A stretch of 64,000 nt of DNA from Artemisia argyi. Lineage: Eukaryota; Streptophyta; Magnoliopsida; Asterales; Asteraceae. How positions within the stretch are numbered: the first letter of the stretch is position 1; each line of letters starts with the position of its first letter. Position numbers and translations under genes: made by a program. The DNA lies in NCBI GenBank assembly GCA_030686995.1, contig CM060703.1, positions 116,569,361-116,633,360 of the forward strand, in the 5' to 3' direction. This document shows, piece after piece, positions 1 through 12,955 of the stretch. A model generated the notes under the pieces. It saw only the letters and a program-made list of their open reading frames with translations, searched no databases and was not told where the DNA came from.

Positions 1-2127
1 ACGGTAAAAATGATGAGTGTTTGAGCACTCATCAAGTATATGCAATAATCGTTCGAGGAGTCAGGGCATTTTAATTCGTAAACCCAACAAACTCGTCAAA
101 ACAAAATATCCACATAGTACTCCTCGCATGAAGCTCCCTAGTATTTTGTTATGCTTCTAACTTTATTTAGGTTTTATACCTATATTATATTTTTACTTTA
201 TACCCTTATAGTTTATATATTTACGTTTTCTACCCTAAACTTATAAACTTATAACAATTAAGCATATAGCATTTAATCTTTTACCTAATTAGACCCTATA
301 CTCATATATTTTCAAGTAATGGCAGAAATAGTCCCTATACTATACTAACTATCTATATTTACCCTTTATACCCTTACTTAACTATATTTGCAAAATTAGT
401 CCTTTTTAGTTTTATAACTTAATTTACTTATTATCCTAAGGTTTTAAAACTTTGCAAAAAGGGTTTCACTAATAACTTCTAGGAAATGTCAAAAACAGTC
501 CCTAGGCTTTATAGTTTCAGGATTTTACGATATATACCCCTATGCATGTAAACTATTGCAAAACTAATCCTAAATTCAAGTAAACTATGTTTTTATGTAA
601 CTACTAAGTTTCCTAGCTTATGTTAAACTAATATATACTAATCTAAGCTATCTAATTCAGATTATAGCACATAATAAAGCATTTTAGCGTATAAGCATGT
701 ATTTTTCTAATTTTAGGGTTTTAAAATGAAAACTAACTAGTTCTAGCATGCAAGGCTTAGGCAAGGGGTTCTATGGGTTCTAAGGCATTGTAAATCTATT
801 CTAGGGCTGTTCTAAAACTAAAATGACTTAGGTGGAAGACTTACCTAGGGTGGGGGAGGTTAACGAGGGGTATTTAGGGTTTCCTAGACCAAAACCAAGC
901 TCGACAAGCACCTAGACCTTATGTACTCGATCTCTAAGCCTCCTAGCACCCTTGTACTACTATCAAGACCAGAATGTGTGGGCTAAAGAAGTGTGTGAAG
1001 GTGTGAGTTGAAATGAAGGGTATGACAGGGTATTTATAGGTCCGGTTGGATTAGAGGCCAAGTAAACATAGCATGGTTGCTATGTAACATGTAAGGAGGA
1101 GGGGGAGTGATAAGGATGAGCTAGGGCTGAGTAAGTAAGGCTACAATGGTGACAAGGCTAGGCAAATGGCGGTTTAGGGTTTCATGTGGAGAAAATTGCA
1201 CCGTGGGTTGAAGGTGGTGACAAGGAGGTGATGCACCTCCTTTCTTGGGTGCTTGTGAGGTTCTAGGGTGCTAGCTTGGAGTAATCTAGGTGCTAGGTTG
1301 CTTGCTTGAGGTGCTTAGGTTTAAGTTTTTACTAATTTTGACCTAGTTTTACTTGTTTTAAGTTTTAAGTTTAACCTAAGGTTTAGTGCCTAAACTAAGT
1401 TCCTAAGTGTGTCTAGTGACTAATCCTAAGTCCTAAAGGGTTTATTCTAAGTGTGGGTAACTTATGGGAAAGGTTTGGGAAGGTTTGCCCTAGTTTTGTA
1501 ACCTGAATGACCTAAGTGTGTTTAGTGAGAGACTATGGTTTTTCCTATGGTTTTGTGCCTAAGTTTGTGTCCTAAGGGTATCTAATAACTATTCCTAAGT
1601 TCTAAAAGGCTTATACTAAGTGGTAGTGACCTATGGGGAAGTTTTGGGAGGGTTTAGACCTAATTCTAGTTATTTATGACCTAGTTATGGTTTAGGGTTT
1701 AGGGGGTTTGTATCTAAGTTCTAAAGGCTTGTACTAATTACCTAAGGGTTCTAAGATATCCTAATGTTCCTAAAGAAACTCATACTTAAGCCTTGGATAC
1801 TTTCAAACTAGTTAAACTAAGCATATAGGTTCAAGTAAGCACATAATCCTACTTATGTTTTAATTAGGGTTTATTAGGGTTTTGTTTTATGTTTAGTGTT
1901 TTAGATTGGTGAATTACTTATTATGGTGTTGTTATGATTTTATGCTTGACATACCTGGGGTTTCTAGGATGTGAGTGTTGGGTTATTTGGCTTGTGTAGA
2001 TACGTGAGCAGGTCTAGTGAGTCATGCAAGTAATAATGCACATAAAAAGCAAAAAATTACCTGTGAAATACCTACTGTAGGTATTTGTAATGGGAATGAT
2101 AGTAATGGGGTTTTGTGGGTTGTTATA
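1..2127 (-). mobile_element. Element E, 3' LTR (5' part outside window)
   Basis: Direct repeat of about 6050-8190, offset about 6.05 kb, with only scattered substitutions. The plus-strand right edge GTTGTTATA is followed by a C-rich tract and a CGTCCCGAG motif. That is the reverse complement of the purine tract and CGGGACGAAG that precede the 3' LTR of element F, so E lies on the minus strand and this is its 3' LTR. Roughly 1.2 kb of the LTR lies beyond the window. It holds no convincing gene. Long parts are built of degenerate CCTAA/TTAGGG-like words. Confidence 0.8.
1031..1040 (-). promoter_or_regulatory. Putative TATA box, E 3' LTR
   Basis: Reads CCTATAAATA on the minus strand and is repeated at the matching place in the other LTR (7083-7092). 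It agrees with minus-strand transcription of E. Motif evidence only. Confidence 0.4.
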
Positions 2128-4872
2128 GTCTCACCCCCTTGGAGAAAATCTCGTCCCGAGATTTAGTTAAACGTAGGAGTAGAAGGAGAACGAGTTGACG
2201 ATTTGAGAAAGAGAAAGTGATATGAAGAGAAAGATAGGAGTTGTACAAACGGATTAAGAGGTGTTTGTACATGTGCCAGATACTTAGAATCATTTATTTA
2301 TATTCTTTTACTCACAAGTAGAGGCGTCCCAATTCTTGTAAGTAAGAGTTTATAAATTCATGGTCCGTTGATTTATAATTTTCTTATTAAAATGAAAAAG
2401 CGTCCTGATTCATCTTAATAAAATGATTACAAATCATCCTAAAATAGTATCGGCGGAAAAGGAAGAGGGTTGACCACACTTAAGGAAATGTGGTATGGGA
2501 GTGTTTTGAGAGAGTGGACAAGTGTTTTGACTCGGAGTTTGGGAAACTTGATGGGATTGACCCATTAAGTTGAGAAAAACATTGTGGGACTTACAATGTT
2601 TTGAGGAAAGGTTTAGAGATTGGAGACCTGTGGGTTATGGGCCCACTGGCTAGACATGGGTTATCAGCATTAGCCATGTTAATAACTTAGGTTTCTAGTG
2701 TTGTAGTACTACTATCAACAACTAGTTGCCGGATGGCATCCTGAGTTATGGCTTTGCAAGATAACACTGGATTAGGAGGATAATATCATAAGTCAGTCAT
2801 AACGAGGATTATGAAAACTCCGACTTAGATATGACGAGAAATACAAGTTCTAACTCCTAGAACATTGTAGGATGAGGTAGGTAAAGGGTATAGAGTAGGA
2901 AAAATAGAGTGGAAAATGACGGAGGAATGAAACGAAAGGATGGGAGGAAGTGAAGAAGTGAAAAGGAAGGAAGGAAGGCTAGGGATGAAATAGGAGAGTA
3001 CGAAGGAGTAGGGAATAACGAAAGAGTAGGATTAAACTGTAGAGTAAGAAAAGATGAAAGAGTAAGATACCTGGAAGGATGGTATCCTAAGGAGGATTAG
3101 ATGCACTAGATTCCCACGAAGTTTGTTTTCCCCATAAGGTTCTTGGTATAATTCTTAAGGAATTATCTAGTTTTCTAAGGATAGCCCTAAAATCTAAAGG
3201 TGATACTTTTGACCAATGTTGTCTATCCTATATCCTAAGTACTTAATACCGGATAGGGTAATATCCATAGTATCTTCCTAGTGGCATTCTAATGTGTAAC
3301 CTAAGGTGTATCTTTTTCCTAAGATGTAATCTAAAATCCTCGAATGTCTTATTCATAGTTGTAACTATGGTAACCTTAAATTCTAAACCTAGTTCTATAA
3401 ACTTAGGGTAGGCTCGGGATATCCTAAAGGTATATTATTCTTAGGGGTTTCTAAATCCTTAAAGTCTTATGGGAAATCCTAAAAAGGATAGATCACTTCT
3501 AAAACTAAGTGTGGGTAAACTATATCCTCTAAAGGGTTTGTTCCTATTTCCTATCCTAATACTAAACTAGATGCTAAGGGCTTAGGGTTCTAGGTTGGTG
3601 ATGTTCTAATCTAATCCTATGTTAATCCTAAGTTTCCTATTGTATCCTAAAGGTTTCTAGTCTCATTCTAATATCCTCGATATCACGTATAATTCTTATC
3701 CTAAACTAAATCCTAAAGATGTTTTCCTAGTTTCTACCTATTGGGATTCTAGTTCGGTTTCTAACCTAATTAACCTCAAAGGTTCCTAATCCTATTTTCT
3801 AATCCAAAGTTTTCCTAAGGGTATCCTAAAATTATTTCTAACCTAAATATGGGGATCCTAAGGGTTTTCTAAGAGGGAAAACTACTTCGAGAATCATAGT
3901 GATCTAGGGGAGTGGGAAGTAAAGAGGGAAGAATAGAAGTATGCTCCTACATAATACCATTATATACTTGCATAGAGGAGTAGTTAGGGGAAGACTCTCT
4001 AACTAGGGGAAACTAAGAAGTTTCGGAGGAATGGGGATTAAAGACGGAGGAAGGGTAGTTTAGGGAAGAGTTGTAACTCATAACATACAATGTCATGAAT
4101 TAAGGAATGAAATCATAATGGCATAAGGTCATAAATAACTTGTCATAACTAGAAGTTTAACAAGTATCTCTATTTATGCCATATGTGATTAGAAAAGATG
4201 AAGGTTTTGGGCAAATTACCGTGTATGAAAATGGAAATGGAGTTTTTGTGGGGAAGGGTGTTTATAGGGAGTGGATTTGCTTGTTGGAGCCCACTTTATC
4301 AGCACTTACTAACTACCCAAAGGGTAATATTCTAGGTTTAACCTAAGAATGACTAAAGTTCAAGAACAATATTCTTAAGGAATATTCTTCTATCTTATGA
4401 GGTGTTGGGTTCTAGGGTGTCAAAACTACCTAATATAAATTCCTAAGGGTTGTAAGTAATACCTTTTTAGTAGTATTACTTATTATAACAAGTACCTAAC
4501 TTGTTATATTTCCTAAGGGTGGGTGATTTTCCTAGAGTTTAGGGAATTCTAAAGTATTCTAATAAGGTTTCTATCCTAAAGTACTTAAGGGTTTATAACT
4601 AAGGAAAAATATCCTAACATATCCTATAGGCATCCTAGTTAGTACCATTATGTATAGTACGTATCCTAGGGTGGAATTCTAACCTAAGGCAACTAAAGTG
4701 TTCTAAGATTATCTAATACCTAAAGTCATAAGGACTTCCTATATCTAAGTGGGTAAGTGGTTAGTTATTATCTATTTTCTAGGGCATAAATCCTATTGGG
4801 TTACTACCTAACTATTGCTATGACCTTTTTCTATCTCCAATAAAAGGTCAATAATGGGTTTACCTAATCTAT
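2128..4872 (-). mobile_element. Element E, non-coding interior
   Basis: Sequence between the two E LTRs, about 2.7 kb. The left edge carries the reverse-complemented polypurine tract (2128-2141) and the CGTCCCGAG motif. No open frame with gag, protease, reverse transcriptase or integrase motifs is visible. Purine-rich runs of GAAGG type lie near 2930-3070, and 3100-4870 is CCTAAAGG/TTCTAAG-rich low-complexity sequence. I could not find the expected initiator-Met primer site beside the right LTR, so that junction is probably rearranged. It resembles a large non-coding derivative of a Gypsy element. Confidence 0.6.
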
Positions 4873-5878
4873 CCTAATACCCCCGTTTTTCACTGATCGC
4901 AGCGGATAAAGTGTTTGGGGTATTACTTCATAGAATCACAGATACAGTAATAGAAAATGACTCGAAAAGAGACATTTTTATTAATTAAGTTATCCATTCA
5001 ATAAAATATCGGAGTTTTATTAAAATGAGGATCCGTAAATCTAAGTGTGAAATGTTATGTTTGAATGATAACCGGTTTGAAAGTCTTCCGAGTTCAGTGC
5101 CACCTCCTGCCAAAGCTCCGTAACGGCTAAATACCTAGGATACATGCTTAAAAGTCAAAACTAGGTGTTGAGTGAGAGTCATAGGTTTAAGTAGTAGAGT
5201 GAATACAAGTAATGCATGGGCTACGTTGTTTTACACCCATGTAGAGTAGAAGAAAGTAGTTTCTGTCAGTATTGCATGATCAGTACAATACTATAGACAG
5301 GGGTTTGTTGCACTAAGCTCATGAATCACACCTTAACAATCCGGGTCATGTGGGCTGCAGACCCAACATGAGGGGATAGAAGGATAACTTGCCAAAGTTA
5401 TTCCTTAAGTGGATTCAAATATAGTACTTTTTGGTACCACCTAGTGGGGTGTTAATACCAACGGGAGTTGTTAAACTCAAATAGATCTATCAACTATATT
5501 CGCATTTGTTTGGATAAAATGTCCCAAACGATTAGATTCATGAATTTTGTTTATGTAGTTGTGGCTGTTAGTTTACTTGTGCAACAACGAATGAAAAAGA
5601 CTTGTATTTGGTTTTAAGTAATGCATTTAGCACGTATCACCCTCCCAAGGTTTATAAAGCATTTAAAGTGAAAGTTTAAAAAGATGTGAGGCTAAGAAAA
5701 CTCACCTGGGCTTAGAGAAATCTAAGTGATGCAAATAGTGACTCGGAAACTAGACCACCTTACTCACGTATTCCTAGTGTGTTGTTGGCTTTGAATGTAT
5801 GTCAAGCTTTATTTATCATGTTTATGTTTCTCAAGTTATTGTTTTTAGGTTTGTTAATGTTATATATATATAAAATAA

Positions 5879-6195
5879 CACCGTTCAGGCCATTGTAATT
5901 CAGAAATATATGACTCCTCACATGAAGCTCCCTACTATTGTATTTATGTTATCAACATAATACCGTTCGGGCCATCATAATTCAGAAGTTAATACTCCTC
6001 ACACAAAGCTCCCTATTATTGAGTTATGTTGTTATTAGGGTTTAGTTATAATCATATCACCGTTCAGGCCATCATATCTCAGAATTATATGCAATAATCG
6101 TTCGATGAGTCAGGGCACTTTAATTCGTAAACCCAACAAACTCGTCATAACAAAATATCCACATAGCACTCCTTGCATGAAGCTCCCTAGTATTG
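5879..6195 (-). repeat. Triplicated leader motif in E LTR
   Basis: Three successive copies begin with ACCGTTC(A/G)GGCC at 5879, 5962 and 6058 and end with AGCTCCCT(A)NTATTG. The third (6058-6195) is full length, about 138 bp. The first two lack the middle of about 75 bp, which carries the ATCGTTCGA and AACTCGTC words. The full form recurs in the F and G LTRs. It lies about 0.9-1.2 kb downstream of the minus-strand TATA box, so it would be transcribed. Confidence 0.75.
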
Positions 6196-7082
6196 TGTTA
6201 TGCTGCTAACTTTATTTAGGTTTTTTACTTATATGATATTTTTACTTTATACCCTTATAGTTTATATATTTACATTTTCTACCCTAAACTTATAAACTTA
6301 TAACAATTAAGCATATAGCATTTAATATTTTACCTAATTAGACCCTATACTCATATATTTTCAAGTAATGGCAGAAATAGTCCCTATACTATACTAACTA
6401 TCTATATGTACCCTTTATACCCTTAACTTAACTATATTTGCAAAATTAGTCCTTTTTAGTTTTATAACTTATTTTACTTTTTATCCTAAGGTTTTAAAAC
6501 TTTGCAAAAAGGGTCCTTACACTAATAACTTCTAGGAAATGTCAAAAAAAGTCCCTAGGGTTTATTGTTTCAGGATTTTACGATATATACCCCTATGCAT
6601 GTAAACTATTGCAAAACTAGTCCTAAATTCAAGTAAACTATGTTTTTATGTAACTACTAAGTTTCCTAGCTTATGTTAAACTAATATATACTAATCTAAG
6701 CTATCTAATTCATATTATAGTACATAATAAAGCATTTTAGCATATAAGCATGTATTTTTCTAATTTTAGGGTTTTGAAATGAAAACTAACTAGTTCTAGC
6801 ATGCAAGGCTTAGGCAAGGGGTTCTATGGGTTCTAAGGCATTCTAAATCTATTCTAGGGCTGTTCTAAAATTAAATGACTAAGGTGGAAGACTTACCTAG
6901 GGCGGGGGAGGTTAACAAGGGGTATTTAGGGTTTCCTAGACCAAAACCAAGCTCGACAAGCACCTAGACCTTATGTACTCGATCTCTAAGCCTCCTAGCA
7001 CCCTTGTACTACTATCAAGACCAGAATGTGTGGGCTAAAGAAGTGTGTGAAGGTGTGAGTTGAAATGAAGGGTATGGCGGGG

Positions 7083-7092
7083 TATTTATAGG
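7083..7092 (-). promoter_or_regulatory. Putative TATA box, E 5' LTR
   Basis: CCTATAAATA on the minus strand, identical to the copy at 1031-1040. It would drive transcription leftward into E. Motif evidence only. Confidence 0.4.
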
Positions 7093-8190
7093 TCCGGTTG
7101 GATTAGAGGCCAAGTAAACTTAGCATGGTTGCTATGTAACGTGTAAGGAGGAGAGGGAATGACAAGGATGAGCTCGGGCTGAGTAAGCAAGGCTACAATG
7201 GTGACAAGGCTAGGCTAATGGCGGTTTAGGGTTTCATGTGGAGGAAATTGCACCGTCGGTTGAAGGTGGTGATAAGGAGGTGATGCACCTCCTTGATTGG
7301 GTGCTTGTGAGGTGCTAGGGGTGATAAATTGGAGTAATCTAGGTGTTAGGTTGCTTGCTTGAGGTGCTTGAGGTGCTTAGGTTTAAGTTTTTACTTATTT
7401 TGACCTAGTTTTACTTGTATTAAGTTTTAAGTTTAACCTAAGGTTTAGTACCTAAACTAAGTTCCTAAGTGTGTCTAGTGACTAATCCTAATTCCTAAAG
7501 GGTTTATTCTAAGTGTGGGTAACTTATGGGAAAGGTTTGTGAAGGTTTGACCTAGTTTTGTAACCTAAATGACCTAAGTGTGTTTAGTGAGAGACTAGGG
7601 TTTTCCTATAGTTTTGTGCCTAAGTTAGTGTCCTAAGGGTATCTAATAACTATTCCTAAGTTCTAAAAGGCTTATACTAAGTGGTAGTGACCTATTGGGA
7701 AGTTTTGGGAGGGTTTAGACCTAATTCTAGTTATCTATGACCTAGTTATGGTTTAGGGTTTAGGGGGTTTGTATCTAAGTTCTAAAGGGTTGTACTAATT
7801 ACCTAAGGGTTCTAAGATATCCTAATGTTCCTAAAGAAACTAATACTTAAGCCTTGGATACTTTCAAACTAGTTAAACTAAGCATATAGGTTCAGATAAG
7901 CACAAAATCCTACTTAAGTTTTAATTAGGGTTTATTAGGGTTTTGTATTATGTTTTGTGTTTTAGATTGGTGAATTACTTATTGTGGTGTTGTTATGATT
8001 TTATGCTTGACATACCTGGGGTTTCTAGGATGTGAGTGTTGGGTTATTTGGCTTGTGTAGATACGTGAGCAGGTCTAGTGAGTCATGCAAGTAATAATGC
8101 ACATAAAAAGCAAAAATTTACCTGTGAAATACCTACTGTAGGTATTTGTAATGGGAATGATAGTAATGGGGTTTTGTGGGTTGTTTTATA

Positions 8191-8372
8191 GCAGAATCCA
8201 AATTAAGGACCCCTCATCATCCAAACACGTCCACTTTGTCAATGTTGTTACCATTAAGCCAATAGATAAGAATATAGAAGAAAGAGACAAGGATGAAGTT
8301 GGAATAGAAACTGGACCTAAGGATGAGATTAAGGAAGTTGAGGATATTAAGGAAGTTGAAATAGAAACTGGA
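8191..8372 (+). pseudogene. Athila-like gag 3' fragment (element D)
   Basis: A short open stretch just right of the E LTR encodes PSSSKHVHFVNVVTI followed by an acidic, lysine-rich tail. The HFVNxxTI core resembles the segment HFVNTITTI in the distal gag region of element B (near 37228-37250) and similar segments I recall from Asteraceae Athila-type gag. A short internal duplication (GAAACTGGACC at about 8306 and 8365) is present. It stops abruptly where the A LTR begins. I read it as a scrap of the element whose 3' half reappears at 45777-48799. An 8151-8429 open frame that spans the junction is chimeric and not a gene. Confidence 0.45.
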
Positions 8373-10033
8373 CCCAATATGCATATTCATAATACTAGCG
8401 TTTATACAAAAATAATTAACGGTTCATGATGGGGACTTAATTGGCAAGAATTACTCAAGTGACTATAATCATGTAATCGGGTCCAGCATACCAAAAACTA
8501 CTTGTATTCAGTTTATAAAACTAGCATGTATCCCCCTCGCGGGGTTTATAAAACGTTTAAATAAGTAAAGGCGAGGCTATAAACTCACCGTGAACAAAGA
8601 GGAATAATCACAATCAAGCAAGCGAAGAAAGATAGCCGCGAAGCTCTACGAAGAACCTAAACATGTATACGTTGTCTTAGGTTTTGTAAATAGATATTGA
8701 TGTATTTTTGTTGTATATAAATTATACTCTTACTTATGCTTGGTACTAATTCTTATACTTGTTTATATGTCCAATTTAGTCCTAAGGTTCAAATTTATTC
8801 CAAAGGTTCCATTTAAGCCAAAGGGTCCAAAATAACTTAAGTGGGTTAAAATATATTTAAAGGTCAAAAGTTTATAAAACTTACACATTTTTATACTTTT
8901 AATTCCAAAGCTGTCAAAAATGTTTATAACTTATTCACTTTCAAAAATCCGTTACTCACAAACCGTAAGTCCACAAATCTCGTTCTTTATATCCCCGGAA
9001 AGATATACATCTGTACTAACAAGTTTTGTGGGCCCCACTAAGTCAAAAATTACATAGCATCAGTAAAATAATCAATTTACCCATATTACTTAGTCCATCA
9101 GTTTTCAGATTTAGAACTGTCCCGCGAAAAGTGCGATATATAGAGTTTTACTAACCCTATTAGTTCCCCATTTTCGGCCACGTTTAAGTTAAGATGTTAT
9201 CTAAAACTTTTATTCTTTGAGTAACAGAGGGTTATTCATAAAAAATGACTTTTACACGTTTCAAATCTGTTACTCAGAATGTGACATGTTTCACGAAAAT
9301 AATTCTAGTTTAATCATCGTAAGGAGTTATTCGATGAAATACCCGTCAAAATGGCCACAAGACATAGATCTACAACCCCATATTTTAGTTAAGGTCAAAT
9401 GTTTACTGATTAGTGCAGTTTATTCCATTTATATCCCTAGTCCAGATTCACAGTTTGCATGTTTAGTCCTTTAGGGTTTTCTAGTGATTAAACTTATGTA
9501 ACAAGCCTAACCGAGCATTATAATTTATATAAGGTTCAGATACATCAAAGTATACTCTTTATACAGTAGATAATATATAAAAAAAATGAATTTTAGTAGA
9601 GGATTCTTACAAAAAGAGATGGTCAAGTTGATGACTATGAAGGAAAATCTCTAGGCTATCAATGTCACCGAGCTTGAAAGAAAGACTTCAAGGGATTTTG
9701 GAGATCTTCTACCTACAGCCACAAAACATTTTGTGAGCCAAAAACATATAGGAAGATGAGTACCAAGAAGAGAAATGGAGATCAAGGATTAAGACTACAA
9801 TACTTGTACTTCTTTTCTAATCCATGACCACCAACACTTCTTCTCACCAATAATTCTTGGAAGATCTTGAGAGTCACCACCCTTGAATACTTCAGCCCAT
9901 AAACACTTTGAAAACCATGGAAAAGTCACCAAATAACTCTAGAAAAATGAAGTCTTGAAGGAGGAAAAGAACAAGGAACCAAGCTAGAATCAAGAGACGT
10001 TCATTCTTGCACCATCTTGTAATAGAAGAATCA
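8373..10033 (-). mobile_element. Element A, 3' LTR, left piece
   Basis: Near-identical to 43235-44912, the same LTR at the other end of A. It lacks the terminal 608 bp or so present at 42627-43234, so this end of A was deleted and is fused to the D gag scrap. It is interrupted at 10033 by element F and continues at 22146. A 9217-9474 open frame is spurious. No gene is seen. Confidence 0.8.
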
Positions 10034-11101
10034 TGTAACAATTCGCATTTTCAGATTTATTTCTATTCCCGAAAATTTTACTATTCACTTTTACTATTCA
10101 TTTTTCCCGAAATTCTCCCGAAACTTGATTTTTGTTTCTTGGCCTCGAGTGATAAATCATTTCTATGACAAATTAAAAGTTTAAAATTCATAAGCTCATT
10201 TTCGCGAAAGTTAATACGGAATTACACGTTTTAGGGTAAAACGTCATTCAAAAATTCTACGCACAACGAAACTCGACCGCGTTAAGTGACCCCGCATCAG
10301 AAAAATGTTTAGTACTCTTATGATTAATTAGAGAATTAATCATGACTGAGAAAAATATGACCAAATAAACCTCGGCCGTGAGAAACAGGAATTTTCGTTT
10401 TTAAACGTTTTTACTCAGCCGTAACCTTAGCCTATACTTGCACCGTGTTTCTAAGACGATTTGAGTTTTCAACTTATTAGAATAAGTCAACATATTTTTC
10501 CCTCCTCCTTTGACCAAAAATCATTCCTTGATTTTATAAGTCATTCCTTGGTTTTTAGGCTTACGGTTTTATGTCAAAAAGACATTTAATACCAACCGAC
10601 ACTAGACTAAGCCCAGCCTAGACATTATAAGTCATTTTAAGTCATTATTATCCTATTAGAAAAGTTACATTTTACTTTTCTCAATTTTACGCAACTTTCG
10701 TATGTTTTACGTATTACGAGTTTTAAACCCGTGTTTCCAGTTTTAGTAGGGTTTGAGCAACCCAATAGAACCTACCACTCATTTTATATTTTATTATGGA
10801 GTATATTGACATGTTTAACCATACTTTCAAGTTTCATATTTTTAGGATACCCGGTTTTACGTTTCGTGACTTAACAACTTACGGTTAGCAATTTACGGAG
10901 TCAAAACTAGCTCCATAAGCTTGGATAATATCATCAAAAGTCCACCCTTGTTCCCCAAGTTCATGAATCGACTTAGGGGGGGGGGGGGGAATTCAGCCCA
11001 TAGGTGGCTTCATCTCATGCTAGGAGGCCTTAGATCCTTACATGTGTTAACCTTGCTCTCCAAGGGTTGACAAGTCAATGAAATGTAACCTCCTCAAGAC
11101 C

Positions 11102-11110
11102 CTATATAAG
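11102..11110 (+). promoter_or_regulatory. TATA box, F 5' LTR
   Basis: CTATATAAG followed by a C-run. The same box is at 16764-16772 in the 3' LTR. Position about 1.07 kb into the LTR would place U3 before it and a long R/U5 after it. Transcription start inferred near 11130-11140. Confidence 0.6.
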
Positions 11111-12320
11111 CCCCCCCATCCCCTTTGTGCCGTCCATATACCACACCAAAACCACACCACACTTAGCTTATTTCCTTCTAATTTCTAGTAAGGTTCAAGT
11201 GCTTCAACAACATAGAAACCCTAGCTTGGTTTTAGGTAATCAAAACACTTCCAAAACCTTATAAACTTTGGTGATTCTCTTGAGTTTGAATCCACTCAAG
11301 TCACCTCAACTTTCATCATATTTCTTTCAAGAATACAAGGGTAGAAAGATTACTTGAAGCAAAGTAGAGTGAAGCTTAAGTCTATCAAAGTCCGTACCTT
11401 ACTAGTTACTTACCTTTCTTTTAGAAAGCCTCAAGTTGTAAGCAAACCCTAATATACTTTCTTGCTAAATATCATATTCATGCTATTTATATTTCATTCT
11501 TACTATATATTGTCTTGTTATTATGTTCATGATGTATAAAAATTGGTAAAACAAGTTATGATATATATATATTAACTTATGATCTTTAAACAAGTAAACT
11601 AGTGACTTTTATGGAGACCCACGACCAAAATAGTATAACTATGATATTTGAAACTTACTTACTGTTAAAGAGGACTTAACAAGGAAAACATAGCAATTTG
11701 AATCACCCAAAACGAGTACCCGAGTCAAAAGTTATGACCATTTGAAGTTAGCAAAACCAAAACGCCGAAACTGCCGATACCTACTGTTTTGCATTCTGCC
11801 ATTTTGAAAGTCACCCTTCTGGTCCGATTCATCAAAAAGTTAAAACACGAAAGTTGTCCGGAACGACGTTTTCGTTTAGTAGTTAAGAAGCTCGAGCCCT
11901 GAAAACGCTTTCCGAGTGATATTTTCTTCAAATTCTTAACAGCCCATTCTTAGACCAAAGTCACTATATAATAGTTATGATTTACTAAGACCAAGAGGTC
12001 TAATGACCTAAAGCCAAGACCACAACCATGGCTAAAGCCAAGGTTGAGTCTCATGATCATGGAAAAATGACCAAGGTCACGGCGAAGCCATGACTAAATG
12101 ACCATATAAACTTATATAGGCGAAAACATGAATCAAGGATTTGGCGATAATTTGAACATACAATTTGGATCTACTTCATCTCCAAGAATCATGAGATACA
12201 AGTTATAAGAAACTTACCCTAATAACAATTTTCATGTAAAAATAAACTTTCCTAAGTTTATTCAAATATTGGACATGTAACTTTTCGGATCAAAACTTAT
12301 ATATTTGTTATCAAATACTA

Positions 12321-12452
12321 CAATAGTAGGGAGCCTCATGTGAGGAGTTCATTAAGTAAGCCGTCGAGATGAGTTGTGGATTTACGAATTAAAGTGTCCT
12401 GGCTCCTCGAACGTTTACTCCATGACTTCTGAATTATGTCGGCCCGAACGGT
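12321..12452 (+). repeat. Conserved leader motif in F 5' LTR
   Basis: Block running from CAATAGTAGGG through the palindrome CTCATGTGAG to GGCCCGAACGGT. It recurs in the F 3' LTR (about 21007-21137), in solo LTR G (about 19038-19165, opposite strand) and in the E LTRs. It lies about 1.2 kb downstream of the TATA box and so inside the predicted transcript. Confidence 0.7.
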
Positions 12453-12859
12453 AGTAAGAGATATACAACCTATACATGTTTCATAACCATTTATATTCAA
12501 AGACTTACACTATATACTAAGTACTACATCATGAACATTATGCAAGACATATATAGGCAATTCTTCGTATTCTTAGACGTTACTCCAAACCTAAGTCGCG
12601 ACGTTCTATTATAGGCTGTTCTTAGAGACTTTCGAGATTCGACTACCACTTTCATTTCTCATCACTTAAGCTTAAGGTGAGTCATAGCCCCTACTCTTTT
12701 CGTACTTGTCTTAACTCTTTGGGGGAGACACATGCTCAACTACTTGTTTACTTGTGCAAATACTCAAAACATTTATACTTGACTGTGTTATACTTGATTG
12801 CATACATACATGACTGTGTTATACTTAATTGCGTTATTCTATTTAGTAGCTAGTACTTA

Positions 12860-12955
12860 TCTTTGGGAAGTGGCTCCCAGTTGTCTTTGGGAAGTGGCTC
12901 CCAGTTGTTTTTGGGAAGTGGCTCCCAGTTGTCTTTGGGAATTGGCTCCCAAGTG
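12860..12955 (+). repeat. 24-bp tandem repeat, 4 copies
   Basis: Unit CTTTGGGAAGTGGCTCCCAG plus TTGT, with TGGGA and TCCCA arms able to pair. The fourth copy has diverged. The F 3' LTR has three copies (21546-21617), and G has a related array on the opposite strand (about 18513-18636). Confidence 0.85.

Larger units (their letters stand above)
4873..8190 (-). mobile_element. Element E, 5' LTR
   Basis: About 3.3 kb. The left edge (TAATACCCCCG... with CGCAGCGG about 25 bases on) matches the terminal motif of the A and F/G LTRs (TAACACC... with CGCAGCGG). The right edge TTGTTTTATA matches the E left LTR edge with two extra T. Positions 6050-8190 repeat 1-2127. It contains the triplicated leader motif (5879-6195) and a TATA box at 7083-7092. 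The start base is approximate because the terminal TG is not preserved. Confidence 0.7.

Noticed and set aside
1689..1704. Interstitial telomere
   Set aside because: Only two adjacent TTTAGGG units; the rest is degenerate.
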